Part shown: positions 11,701 to 22,200 of the stretch, piece by piece
Numbering within the stretch: position 1 is the stretch's first letter
How the letters are laid out: every line of letters starts with the position of its first letter
Assembly (NCBI GenBank): GCA_026770025.1
Contig: JAMXDE010000012.1
Location: forward strand, 434,001-498,000
DNA from: Craspedostauros australis
Taxonomy: Eukaryota > Bacillariophyta > Bacillariophyceae > Mastogloiales > Achnanthaceae
Length of the DNA stretch: 64,000 nt
Direction of reading: 5' to 3'
The notes under the pieces: model-generated
Told to the model about the DNA's origin: nothing
What the model saw: only the letters and a program-made list of their open reading frames with translations
Databases searched by the model: none
Position numbers and translations under genes: made by a program

Positions 11701-12402
11701 ACTGGCTTGTATGCACCGCGCTCTGTCCGTCAAAAAGTATGTGGTCTTGGATCAACTCACGATACCTGCAACTTTTGCACTGGTGGGAACTCACAGCCAG
11801 CACACGGCCACGTTGGGCTCTGTCGTTGACGCTTGGGGGTCCCACATCGCTGCATATGCAGGGATGTTGACGCAAGAAAATCGTGATTGATCGGTCTTGT
11901 TGGGGCAAACAAACCATCCCAAAGGGTTTGTGTGGTGCTCGGCACTAGTGGAAAGGCGACCGTGAGCGCAAACAGCAATTTCTGTTCTTTTGTCTTGTCC
12001 ACTTCCTCTTCGCTCACAATTTCTTCACTCGAACAAAGTGCAAAAGCCAAACTCGAGTGGTAAGTTCGCCGTGTTGGAATCCTCGGTTTCCGCCGTGCCT
12101 TCGTATTGCGATGCACCCGCACCGACTCTGCTCTGCTCTGCTCTACTCTACTCTATGTCACCCCACCTCACCTCACTCACCATGCATCCACCCTGCTTGT
12201 CGCCCAACGCAAAAACAATACGCCTGCCATTGGTTTCATGATCAGATCTTCCGCTTAGCGTCTCCAAAGTGCCGCCAAGCCACTTCTCTTCCAACAGACT
12301 CATTGCGACTTCGACATACAACGTGTCGACCAACAACAAACCAAAGCAACAGCTACGAACAAGCCAACAAGCCAAACCAAACCAAACCAAACAACCATCA
12401 CG
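8728..12402. other. long gene-poor intergenic region
   Basis: About 3.7 kb with scattered ORFs in several frames and no recognisable domain, so none is called. It holds the TGTT microsatellite at 10784-10860. The last 400 bases are C- and A-rich with CCAAA repeats just before the next start (12365-12395), as expected for a 5' UTR. No tRNA or rRNA signature was seen. Confidence 0.5.
10784..10860. repeat. (TGTT)n microsatellite, about 19 units
   Basis: Uninterrupted tetranucleotide tract. It yields artificial Cys-Leu-Phe-Val or Thr-Asn-Lys-Gln repeat ORFs in all frames, which should not be annotated as genes. Confidence 0.97.
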
Positions 12403-14157
12403 ATGAAGTTTGCAAGGAAGGGTGCTGTCTGGGCGTTGCTCGTATCCGCCCTTGCCGCCATCCCCGCTGTGTACGCCCAAGGCGACGCGGTCGCGAACAG
12501 CTATGAACCCGCAACTGGCAGCAAGGTCTGCCCGTTGGACTATGAGCTCCTCCATTCCACGGAAGGCGCCAGCTACGATCTTCCTCCCATCGAGATCGTC
12601 AGCCAAAACAAGACCTTCGTCGAGTTCAAGGTCTACAACGTGTTTTCCACGGCTGGATCCATCAAGGAGATCTACACCGAGTATCCGGAGAACAACCTCA
12701 ATAGAGCCACGTGCACCTTGGACGCCGATCTGGAGCCCGGGCAGCCTGCCGATGGGGTCTTCCGCGCGGAATGCCTCTGCCTCAAGCCCGTTGCCGTCGT
12801 CTCCCTCTACGTCCGAGACCCAACCATCGACGCAACCATTGGTACTGGCGAGACCCCAGAGTGCTGCCATGCCGATTTGACCACTGGATATCCAACCATC
12901 AAATTCACCTTCCTCCTCGACTGCGTGTCACAATGTGACCCCACCCCGTTCGCAGTCTGTGGCAACGGAAAGCTCGAAACAGGCGAGCTGTGTGACGACG
13001 GCAACGATGTCAACGACGACGGGTGCACCAACGAGTGCCTCCTCCCGAAGTGCGGAGATGGCATTGTGCAAGACAACGAAGAGTGCGACCTGGGCGCGGC
13101 CAACTCCAACAACGTGGACGCCGCCTGCACCGAAAGCTGCACGATCCCGAAGTGCGGAGATGGCATCCTCCAAGGCAACGAGGAGTGCGACGATGGCAAC
13201 ACAATCAACGACGATAGCTGCTCGAACTCGTGCACCACCGAATTTTGCGGTGACGGCATCAAGCAAGAAGGCGAAGAATGCGACGATGGCAACGACATCA
13301 ACAACGATGATTGCACCAACAAATGCAAATTGCCAATCTGCGGCGATGGCATCAAGCAAGAAGACGAAGAATGTGACGATGGCAATTCCGACGACGAGGA
13401 TGGTTGCACATCTCAATGCAAGATCCTTGTTTGCGGTGACGGCATCCTGCAGGGAGACGAAGAATGTGACGATGGAAACAAGGTCAACAACGATGGATGC
13501 AGCGAAACCTGCAAATTGGAGGCGTGCGGCGATGGCATCAAGCAGGACGACGAGGAATGCGATCGCGGATCGCAGAACTCCGACGGCCCCAACGCCCAGT
13601 GCACGAAGGATTGCAAGCTCCCGGTGTGCGGCGACGGCATCCTGCAAGGCGACGAAGAGTGCGATGACGGCAACAAGAACAACTACGATGAATGCACCGA
13701 GGAATGTAAGCTCCCACGGTGCGGCGATGGCATCAAGCACAATGGTGAGGAATGCGACGACGGAAACAACGACAACAGTGACGGCTGCACTAACCAATGC
13801 AAGAAGGCACGATGTGGTGACGGAATCAAGCAGGCCAATGAGGAATGTGACCAGGGCCCAGGCAACTCGAATGGACCTAACGCTCAGTGCACCGCCACAT
13901 GCACCATCCCCAAGTGTGGCGACGGCATCACGCACGAGAACGAGGAATGCGACGATGGTGACGAGATCAACAACAATGGCTGCACCAACGGCTGCAAGAA
14001 GCCACGATGTGGCGACGGAATCAAGCAGGCTAACGAAGAATGCGACATGGGGGCACACAACTCGAACGCAGCAAACGCCCAGTGCACCGCAGACTGTACC
14101 ATCCCCAAGTGCGGTGACGGCATCAAGCACATCGGCGAACTATGCGACGATGGAGAC

Positions 14158-14754
14158 AAGGTCAACGACGACGAGTGCACCAACAACTGCAAACTCCCAA
14201 CTTGCGGTGACGGCATCAAGCAGGACGGAGAGCAGTGCGACGACGGCAACAGCGTCAATAACGATGACTGCACCAACAACTGCAGACTCCCACGCTGCGG
14301 TGACGGCATCAAGCAAGCCAACGAGCAGTGCGACGATGGAAACGAGGACAACACCGATGGCTGCACTAACGCCTGCAAGCTCAATCAATGCGGCGATTTT
14401 TACAAGCAAATCCACGAAGAGTGCGACCTTGGGCCAAACAATAACAACGGCCCATACACCCGCTGCAAGACCGACTGCAAGCTCCCACGCTGTGGTGACA
14501 ACCATGTCAGCTACACACAGGGTGAGGGCTGCGATCTCGGAGAACAGAACTCCAATGGTCCATACACTGAATGCAACGAGAACTGCAGGATCCCGAGCTG
14601 CGGCGATGGCCTTGTCAACAAGAGGCTCGGCGAGGAGTGCGATCGTGAAGGACAGAACTCTAACGGCCCCAACGCCCTGTGCACCAAGGATTGCAAGCTT
14701 CCGGTGTGCGGCGACGGTATCAGGCACACGGGTGAGGAATGCGATGACGGAAAC
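14158..14754 (+). repeat. internal segmental duplication, copy 1
   Basis: About 597 bp reappears at 14941-15537, offset by 783 bp (261 codons). The copies look identical or nearly so at DNA level, including the unusual CGDFYKQIHEEC and CGDNHVSYTQGEGC units. Confidence 0.9.
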
Positions 14755-14940
14755 AATGACAACAGTGATGGCTGCACTAACCAATGCAAGAAAGCACGAT
14801 GTGGCGACGGCATCAAGCAAGAAGACGAAGAATGTGACGATGGCAATTCCAACGACGAGGATGGTTGCACATCTCAATGCAAGATCCTTCTTTGCGGTGA
14901 CGGCATCCTGCAGGGAGGCGAAGAATGTGACGATGGAAAC

Positions 14941-15537
14941 AAGGTCAACGACGACGAGTGCACCAACAACTGCAAACTCCCAACTTGCGGTGACGGCATC
15001 AAGCAGGACGGAGAGCAGTGCGACGACGGCAACAGCGTCAATAACGATGACTGCACCAACAACTGCAGACTCCCACGCTGCGGTGACGGCATCAAGCAAG
15101 CCAACGAGCAGTGCGACGATGGAAACGAGGACAACACCGATGGCTGCACTAACGCCTGCAAGCTCAATCAATGCGGCGATTTTTACAAGCAAATCCACGA
15201 AGAGTGCGACCTTGGGCCAAACAATAACAACGGCCCATACACCCGCTGCAAGACCGACTGCAAGCTCCCACGCTGTGGTGACAACCATGTCAGCTACACA
15301 CAGGGTGAGGGCTGCGATCTCGGAGAACAGAACTCCAATGGTCCATACACTGAATGCAACGAGAACTGCAGGATCCCGAGCTGCGGCGATGGCCTTGTCA
15401 ACAAGAGGCTCGGCGAGGAGTGCGATCGTGAAGGACAGAACTCTAACGGCCCCAACGCCCTGTGCACCAAGGATTGCAAGCTTCCGGTGTGCGGCGACGG
15501 TATCAGGCACACGGGTGAGGAATGCGATGACGGAAAC
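14941..15537 (+). repeat. internal segmental duplication, copy 2
   Basis: Second copy of 14158-14754. It directly follows a stretch (14812-14950) that resembles 13349-13487, so the array was assembled by repeated unequal exchange. Confidence 0.9.
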
Positions 15538-16105
15538 AACGACAACAATGATGGCTGCACCAACAACTGCACGAGGGCGCGACAGCTGCACCAACCAATG
15601 CAAGAAAGCACGATGTGGCGACGGCATCCTGCAAGGCGACGAAGAGTGCGACAACGGCAACAATAACAACAATGACAGCTGCAGGAACGACTGCAAGAAA
15701 GCACGATGTGGCGATGGTATCATCCAACCCGGTGAGGAATGCGACGACGGCAACAACAACAACAACGACGACAGCTGCACCAACCAATGCAAGAAAGCGC
15801 GATGTGGTGATGGGTTCAAAGCCCCCAACGAAGAGTGCGACGACGGCAACAACAACAACTTCGACAGCTGCACCAATCAATGCAAGAAATCACGATGCGG
15901 CGACGGCATCGTCGGACTTCATGAACAGTGTGATCTCGGACCTCACAACTCCAATTCCCCCGGTGCACCGTGCACAACCAAGTGCCAGAAGCCAAGATGC
16001 GGTGATGGCACCCATCACAATGGAGAGGAGTGCGACGACGGTAACACGAACAACTACGACAGCTGCACCAACAATTGCAAGACAGCACGATGTGGCGACG
16101 GTATT

Positions 16106-16433
16106 ATCAGATCAAAATTATATATTCACCTTAGTCTATGTCTAATCTTGTTCTCCATAGAATGCGTCAGGTCACACATGAGACTTTTGGTCATGAGCTG
16201 TTTTCTCTTTCTCTGTTGACCTCATTTCCCACAACCCTCGATGCACCTCAGATACCTGTCTTGGTGTCTGAGGATGGTAGCGAGCTAATACATGGACGTC
16301 AGGCCCTGCCTGCCATCGTCCTTATGTGTACATGAACATGTATGTCTGAATCCCTGTGAATCCACCTTCACAGGGCATGTCTACTGTCTTGTTGAGTGAA
16401 TGTATCTGAGCATCTTGGCTCAGATACTGTTGA
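16106..16433 (+). other. AT-rich DNA cutting off the Cys-rich gene; possibly the left part of an older LTR
   Basis: Non-repeat sequence starts abruptly after the last CGDGII unit. Element A is inserted at its right end (target GTTGA, 16429-16433), and the other side of the target resumes at 28263. The joined host sequence 16106-16433 plus 28268-29332 ends in CTATCA directly before a primer-site-like motif. It may therefore be the 5' LTR of element B. Its left terminus was not identified. Confidence 0.45.
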
Positions 16434-16961
16434 TAATAGAGCTAAACTAGTAACCACCTTAGCGAGAGAGACTACGAATCATCCGACTCGTCAGCATTCC
16501 CGTAGGTCGAACGGACACTTCGCCGAACCCCACGTTTGGAGACAGATCCAGAACCTTGAAGCAGATCTTCGGAATTCGTGTCAGGGAACCAATGGGGTTC
16601 CGATAACCAAGTTTCTGACACCCACCATCGCCAAAACGCCGACGCACGGAACCAAAGCCACAACAACGAGCATCATCGCCCATTGTCTCTCACAGAACCC
16701 AGACAACAGATCTCGACCCACAGTACTTGGGCTACACAACCCACACGCATTGTCATACAGGACATCACAGGAGATTCCCCTCGAAGAGAAGAACCATAGC
16801 ACTAATCTCATAATCCGCATGTTTCTTCACCATCTACCAGTATTCTAAATTGACTACTTGTGGAACAGAAGACTCTCGTCCGGATCGCTTGCCAGTCAAG
16901 CCTCTGCCTACAGCTAAAGAACAGCCAACAAGACAACAGCCATTACGTTTGGGCTCTATTA
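16434..16961 (+). repeat. 5' LTR of element A
   Basis: 528 bp, beginning TAATAGAGC and ending GCTCTATTA, a perfect 9-bp inverted terminal pair. It is near-identical to 27735-28262. The TG...CA ends typical of LTRs are absent; the boundaries are fixed by the GTTGA target duplication and by the solo LTR at 29422. Confidence 0.95.
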
Positions 16962-16974
16962 GATTAACAGTCGC
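16962..16974 (+). other. primer binding site matching the tRNA-Asn(GUU) anticodon arm
   Basis: GATTAACAGTCGC follows the LTR end directly. Its complement GCGACTGTTAATC fits a tRNA-Asn anticodon stem-loop: loop CUGUUAA with anticodon GUU. It does not start with TGG, so a 3'-CCA primer is unlikely. Priming by a half-tRNA, as in Drosophila copia (which uses initiator Met), is inferred. Confidence 0.65.
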
Positions 16975-17006
16975 AAAAGATTGTCAAGCTCTTAGACCTC
17001 TGCAAG

Positions 17007-19286
17007 ATGACCGTCACCCAACGCCTCCAAGCCTCCAACCGGCCACCTCCCAAGAGGAGCCCAGGAGACAGGACCGAAGCCTTCGAGACCCTTCCCGCGG
17101 ACCCGAAGGACCCAAGCCTCTCTGCCATCCTTGATGGTACGCCAGGCTACCCCACGACTGGGCCGTCTTCGCTCTCCTTCGTGGACATCGGAGTCAACTT
17201 CATCGAGGTCACCTTCCGACACCCCATCATCGTGGATGCATGGAATCGAAAGGAAAGAACCTACGAATCCAAAATCGTGCGCCAAGTCCACAAGACCACC
17301 TGGAACGCGTTCACGGAACTCAAGGAAGAGTTCGGGATCAGCATCGAAACCGCCATGATCTTTGACCTCTTCTTACCCAGGACCCTCGCAGAAGAGAATA
17401 CCATCTCCCAACTGTTGTATATCATCCATGAAGGAACCAACGACATGACCCCAGCGTCAATCATGGTCAACTTCAAGGACCCAGACGACGTTGCAAGGAA
17501 CTACGAGATGGGACTCTTCATCTACCACATCGGTGAATGGATCAGATCCATCGATGTTGAGGATGAATCCACACTCGGACGCACCCTCGACATGATGTTC
17601 GCCGACGCAACCATCACCGTCAAGACCATGAACGACTTCAACCGTTTCGAAAGACGCGGCAAACGCGACCACAATGCCACGTGGTTGATTGCCATCGCGG
17701 AGCACAAGAAGGCACTCTCCAACGCATCCGCGACCAGCGTCTCATCTGGGTCAGAAGCATCTACCCATAGAACCGGACGCGACAACGACAGCCACCAAAG
17801 AGGAACCCCATCTGGGCTCTCCCTCATGCTCGGTGGGAACACCCCGCACCGTACCCCACCCGACTTCCAGAACGAAACCCAACTCTCCAGCATCGCCAAG
17901 CAAGGATCACAAAACACGTCACCAGTAATCATCGACGCCCGTGGAACCACCCCGCCCAACGAAGGTGCAGAACCAGGCACCGACTACGACCAACACCCTG
18001 GTAACGACGATACCGTAGACGCACCCGACAACCGCGGTCCCACAGGACGGAACCGACTTTTCCCCAACGTAGACCCTGCGACGATCGGCGACTACAACCG
18101 CAACCCAACCGGCGCCAAGGTAGTAACCTTCGCCCCCGAAACGACCGCCAGAGGCCCAGGAGGTACCAATGCACCCCGGATGAACTACCCAGAGAACGAC
18201 GGGAACCATCCACCCCACGATCGGAACCCGCATCCCTACCACGGTACCGCGGATACACCAGCCTCACATGGCGTGGGTAACTATCGAGGTAACAACGGAC
18301 ACGGACCCGTGAACCGAAACCCTGCCAGCAACCCACCCGCGAACCATGGGACAGACCGCCCGCACCGTGACAACCATGGACCTCCAATTAACCATGGACA
18401 CAATGACGGTAATCCGTATGGGTATCCCCCTAACCTGGGAAACCAACTCCCTCATGGCCCACCGATTCCGATGTACCACGGAACCCAACCAGGAGGATTC
18501 CCGCCCATTGGAATCCCTATCCCCATGGGCCATTTTCCCCATGGAGCCGGAGGTTTTCCAATGCCACCAGGAGCCTTCACCCCTGTTGGACCCCCTCACC
18601 CCGGGTATCCACCACGACCACCCGCGTATGAGTACCGCCCAACCGATCCCAATGGAGGTTTCGGAAGACATGACCTACGCAACATGGGCCCAAACACCCC
18701 ACACGGGCAACACGAACCCGGGTATACATCCCATCGTGGACCCACCCGCGGCGAACCACAAGTCGCCCAGGTCAAGCTAACGAAGCGACGCCCCATCCCT
18801 GACTCCGTCAAGTTCACGAGTGATGCGGCATCCTTCCAAGTGGTGAAACACCAAATCCATGCTCATCTCCTTGGAAACGACATGGCGTACCTGATCAACG
18901 ACCAGTTTCGGCACCGTTACCATTCCCAAGGAATCCACGCGATCAAGGACCACATCGACCCGGTGACAGGAGTGCCAACAACCACCTCGCCAGAACAGGT
19001 CGCGAGCGACGTCAGGACCCTATTCGCGGGACTATACTCCGTCTTCGCCGGCGGCCCAGCACATGGACTCGCCACCAGAGGACTCCTCACCGAGGACGGT
19101 ATCCTATTCTGGAATGAACTCCTCAATACCTACGATAACGACTGGATCAGAGGAATGGAGGTCGACTCTCTGATGAAGAGAGTACACGACTTCAACCCCA
19201 GCAGACAGGACCTGGGATCCTACGTGAAGGAAATCCAAGATATATTCGCGAACGTGAATTTCCTGGCTACCAACCCGGATCAATAA
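17007..19286 (+). CDS. element A Gag region
   Basis: 759 codons from the first ATG after the leader to TAA at 19284-19286. The N-terminal half has globular, conserved-looking stretches such as FIEVTFRHPIIVDAW and HKTTWNAFTELKEEFG. The middle (about residues 370-570) is Pro, Gly, His and Asn-rich and probably disordered. From about residue 590 a UBN2-like gag segment follows (VKFTSDAASFQVVKHQIHAHLLG, then GSYVKEIQDIFANVNFL). The frame continues without shift past the single TAA into the rest of gag and pol. The stop is therefore either a lesion or a regulated gag/pol boundary. No CCHC knuckle was seen in this part. Confidence 0.8.
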   Translation: MTVTQRLQASNRPPPKRSPGDRTEAFETLPADPKDPSLSAILDGTPGYPTTGPSSLSFVDIGVNFIEVTFRHPIIVDAWNRKERTYESKIVRQVHKTTWNAFTELKEEFGISIETAMIFDLFLPRTLAEENTISQLLYIIHEGTNDMTPASIMVNFKDPDDVARNYEMGLFIYHIGEWIRSIDVEDESTLGRTLDMMFADATITVKTMNDFNRFERRGKRDHNATWLIAIAEHKKALSNASATSVSSGSEASTHRTGRDNDSHQRGTPSGLSLMLGGNTPHRTPPDFQNETQLSSIAKQGSQNTSPVIIDARGTTPPNEGAEPGTDYDQHPGNDDTVDAPDNRGPTGRNRLFPNVDPATIGDYNRNPTGAKVVTFAPETTARGPGGTNAPRMNYPENDGNHPPHDRNPHPYHGTADTPASHGVGNYRGNNGHGPVNRNPASNPPANHGTDRPHRDNHGPPINHGHNDGNPYGYPPNLGNQLPHGPPIPMYHGTQPGGFPPIGIPIPMGHFPHGAGGFPMPPGAFTPVGPPHPGYPPRPPAYEYRPTDPNGGFGRHDLRNMGPNTPHGQHEPGYTSHRGPTRGEPQVAQVKLTKRRPIPDSVKFTSDAASFQVVKHQIHAHLLGNDMAYLINDQFRHRYHSQGIHAIKDHIDPVTGVPTTTSPEQVASDVRTLFAGLYSVFAGGPAHGLATRGLLTEDGILFWNELLNTYDNDWIRGMEVDSLMKRVHDFNPSRQDLGSYVKEIQDIFANVNFLATNPDQ

Positions 19287-22200
19287 GTCTCCGACGCGCA
19301 ACAACGCCGCACGCTCCTTAACCACCTCATTGGTTGCGACGACATCAATGTCCGCACCATGGTCCGGAGCATCGAGCGAAGCCCAGACATGCAGTCGATG
19401 GGAGCCACCTGCATGTACCTCATCTCCGAGTCCGCCAGGGACAATGCGGTAGCCAACAACCAGCGGGGATCAAGGTCCGGCAAACGCAGGATCTTCAAGG
19501 CAACCGCCGAAGCCAACCAAGATCAAGCTGAATCTAACACCGAGATGGTCATCAATGCCATCTCGAAGAAACTACAGGAAGACCCCACCTTCATCTCACA
19601 AGAAGTATTCGATGGACTACCCGAAAAGGTCCGCCGAGTAATCATGAAACTCCGCAGCTCCCTCCGCTGGGCCCGCCGCAACAATGACCGGAACGGATCC
19701 GGATTCACCCGCGTCGAGGGCAAGAAGGAGCAGGATGAACCCAAACCACCTGCCAGCGTGAAGCCCCCAGAGAAAGGGGAGGAAACCAAGCCACACAAGC
19801 AGTATGGAGGTGTCACCCACGCGAACCTGGCCAGGTACACCACAGGATCCACCGAGGGATCCGATTCCCAGGACGAGAATGGCTCGGATCTATCCTCGAT
19901 TGACGCTTCGGAGCTTGCCAAGTTCCTGGTCGATTATGGAGGACACGAGGAGAACGGCAACGACCGGCTCGTGAAGATGATCACGATGAGTGATTCATCT
20001 GACGCCACCAGCCCCGTCGACCCACCAGAATCCAACCAACACCAGTCAGTACCCGAACAGCTGATCAACCTGGCGACCTTCTCTCCGCAAACATACGCGG
20101 TATGCGACGGAGGCGCACAATGCTGCGTTATCGGGAACAAGGACCGGGTCTGGAAGATTGACTACGTCTACCCGCACCGGACGTACAACATCGTCGGTGC
20201 CGTGGCCAGCACGATGAGGAAGAACAACCTCGCGGTGGTAGACGCAAGTATCAAGGCCAGAACCAGGGAAGGCAACGAAGTGATCCTCCGGATCTACGAA
20301 GCCGCTCTGAACGTCGACAGTCGGGTGACGCTGCTATCCGACCACCAAATTCGGGCTAGTGGAGCCGTCCTCGATACGGTTTCGTCGGAACACCGGGCAT
20401 CGTTCGCGACACCAGGCACAGGCCGACAATGCCTAATGCCCGACGAAGACACGACGATCAACTTGGAGATGCGAGACGCGCTGATGACGTTCGACGTCTT
20501 CCCCATCATGGAGGACGATGAAGATCTGCCCACCTATGACATCACCCCAAAACAAGGATGGAACCCTTCGGATCACCAAGGAGGACACGTATGCAACGTG
20601 CCCATGGGTTGCTACCTTACCAGGGACCCAATCGGAGGAGACAAGGTAGTCGACTGGAACGACCAACCTGATGCACCGCATGAAGCTGGAGCGATGGATT
20701 CAAGCGCCCACAACGCATCGAAGGATCCCATGGAACCCGGGACATGCCAGGCCAAGGACGGTATCCCGGATAATCCCATGGAGGGACGAGAACCCATGGA
20801 CCCCAACGCCCGTCACCCAGATGAGCACGCCACAGGAGACCCCAACCGCGTACACGAGGAGTACCCCAAGGTGGACGCATTCCTTGACACTCTAAGTCTT
20901 GAGGAGCTCATCGGAATGTCACATGCAATTGACACGGTAACGTTCGCGAAATCGGCTACTGACACGGCCATCTCGATCCAAGGCACCCTTTTCGACATGG
21001 TGGACAATCTCTCCGCGGGAGACATCGACCACCTATACAGGGAGCTGGGCATCGATCGCGAGGCCAACGCGGTAGGGACGGACCAAAAGGGATACACCGA
21101 GTCAACCAACGTTCCATCAACAAAGGTATCAGACCCGGATGACGAGGCAGACAGCGTCATCTCATCCTTACACTCGGTAGGATCTGAACCGGCGTTCCAG
21201 AGAAATCGGGAAACATTTTGCATCCCCAACGAAATCGGCGTGACCAAGGCAACACGTGTTGACACCCTCCGGGGAGACCCGCGAAGCGCCCCTGGATACC
21301 ACGGGCACACCAAAAGCGAGAACCCCGTCGGGATTGATGATCCGGGAAAGGACAATCCCATGGACACCATGGACCGACACCCTGCGGAAGCTATGACCGA
21401 GTACAGCCACCAAGGTTTTCCTTTCCGAGCTAAATGGAAGTCCATCGATCTCCACAAGATCCGACCGTACCTTGGGTACCTGCCCACGCACGTGATCAAA
21501 CAGACCCTTGCCAGAACCACACAACTCATGCGGGCAGTGATCACCTACCCTATGCGAAGGCACAAGAAGTCCAGATTCGAGTGGATGCGACGACAACGAA
21601 TCCGGGAGATCGTGGCGACGGACACCATATTCTCCAACGTCAAGTCTTTTGGAGACGGATACTCCATGGCGCAAATCTTCTACGGAACATCCTCCCACAT
21701 GATCAATGCATACGGCCTGAAGAAGAAAGAAGGAGTTTTCGTCGCCTTCCAGGATTTCATCAGGACAGAGGGGGCACCATGGGCCTTCCACAGCGACAAC
21801 GCAAAGGAACAGACCGGAGAGAAGGTCCTCAAGCTTCTTAGGGACCTCCACATCAAATCAAGGTTGACAGAACCGCACAACCAGCAACAGAACCCGGCCG
21901 AGCACAACGCCATCCTGTATATGAAGCGATGTGTCACGACACTCATTGATCGGACAGGGGCGCCACCAAAAGCATGGTTCCATGCTTTCCGATACATGTG
22001 CTACGTGCACAACCACACATCAGACCCGTCCCTACGATACGCAATCCCATACACCGTACGACACGGAGAAACCGTCGACATCTCTGCGCTCTTGACCTTC
22101 CAATTCTACGAGAAGATCTTGTACCATGACCCCAACGCTACCTTCCCGAACTCGAAGGAGAAGTCAGGATACTGGCTCGGCGTGGCAGAGTCCCATGGGG

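Larger units (their letters stand above)
12403..16105 (+). pseudogene. secreted Cys-rich repeat protein (Myxococcus Cys-rich/DUF4215-type repeats), frameshifted and 3'-truncated
   Basis: The ATG is preceded by a CCAAA-rich leader. A signal peptide is clear (MKFARKGAVWALLVSALA, then AIPAVYAQG). A unique domain with paired Cys covers residues about 30-180. It is followed by about 32 repeats of 32-38 residues of the form CGDGI(K/L)QxxEECDDGNxxNxDGCTNxCKLP. A variant unit reads ECDLGxxNSNxPNAxCTxxC. The DDGNxxNxDG core resembles Ca-binding loops; this is inference. Near 15575-15590 a unit is spliced to another out of register and the frame moves by one. The repeats then continue in the next frame to about 16105, where non-repeat, AT-rich DNA begins. 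Extracellular matrix or adhesion is a reasonable guess, not shown. Confidence 0.8.

Noticed and set aside
12935-15580. Plus-strand frame-2 ORF of Ser/Ala/Thr repeats before the frame shift
   Set aside because: An out-of-frame reading of the same repeats; only its part after about 15580 is real coding sequence.
12928-15876. Long minus-strand ORFs (up to 578 codons) of hydrophobic Val/Ala repeats
   Set aside because: They are exact shadows of the Cys-rich repeat gene on the opposite strand; the plus strand has the signal peptide and Cys pattern.
12950-16100. CRISPR-like array of regular repeats
   Set aside because: Repeat spacing about 100 bp is explained by coding repeats; the repeats are degenerate and translated, in a eukaryotic genome.
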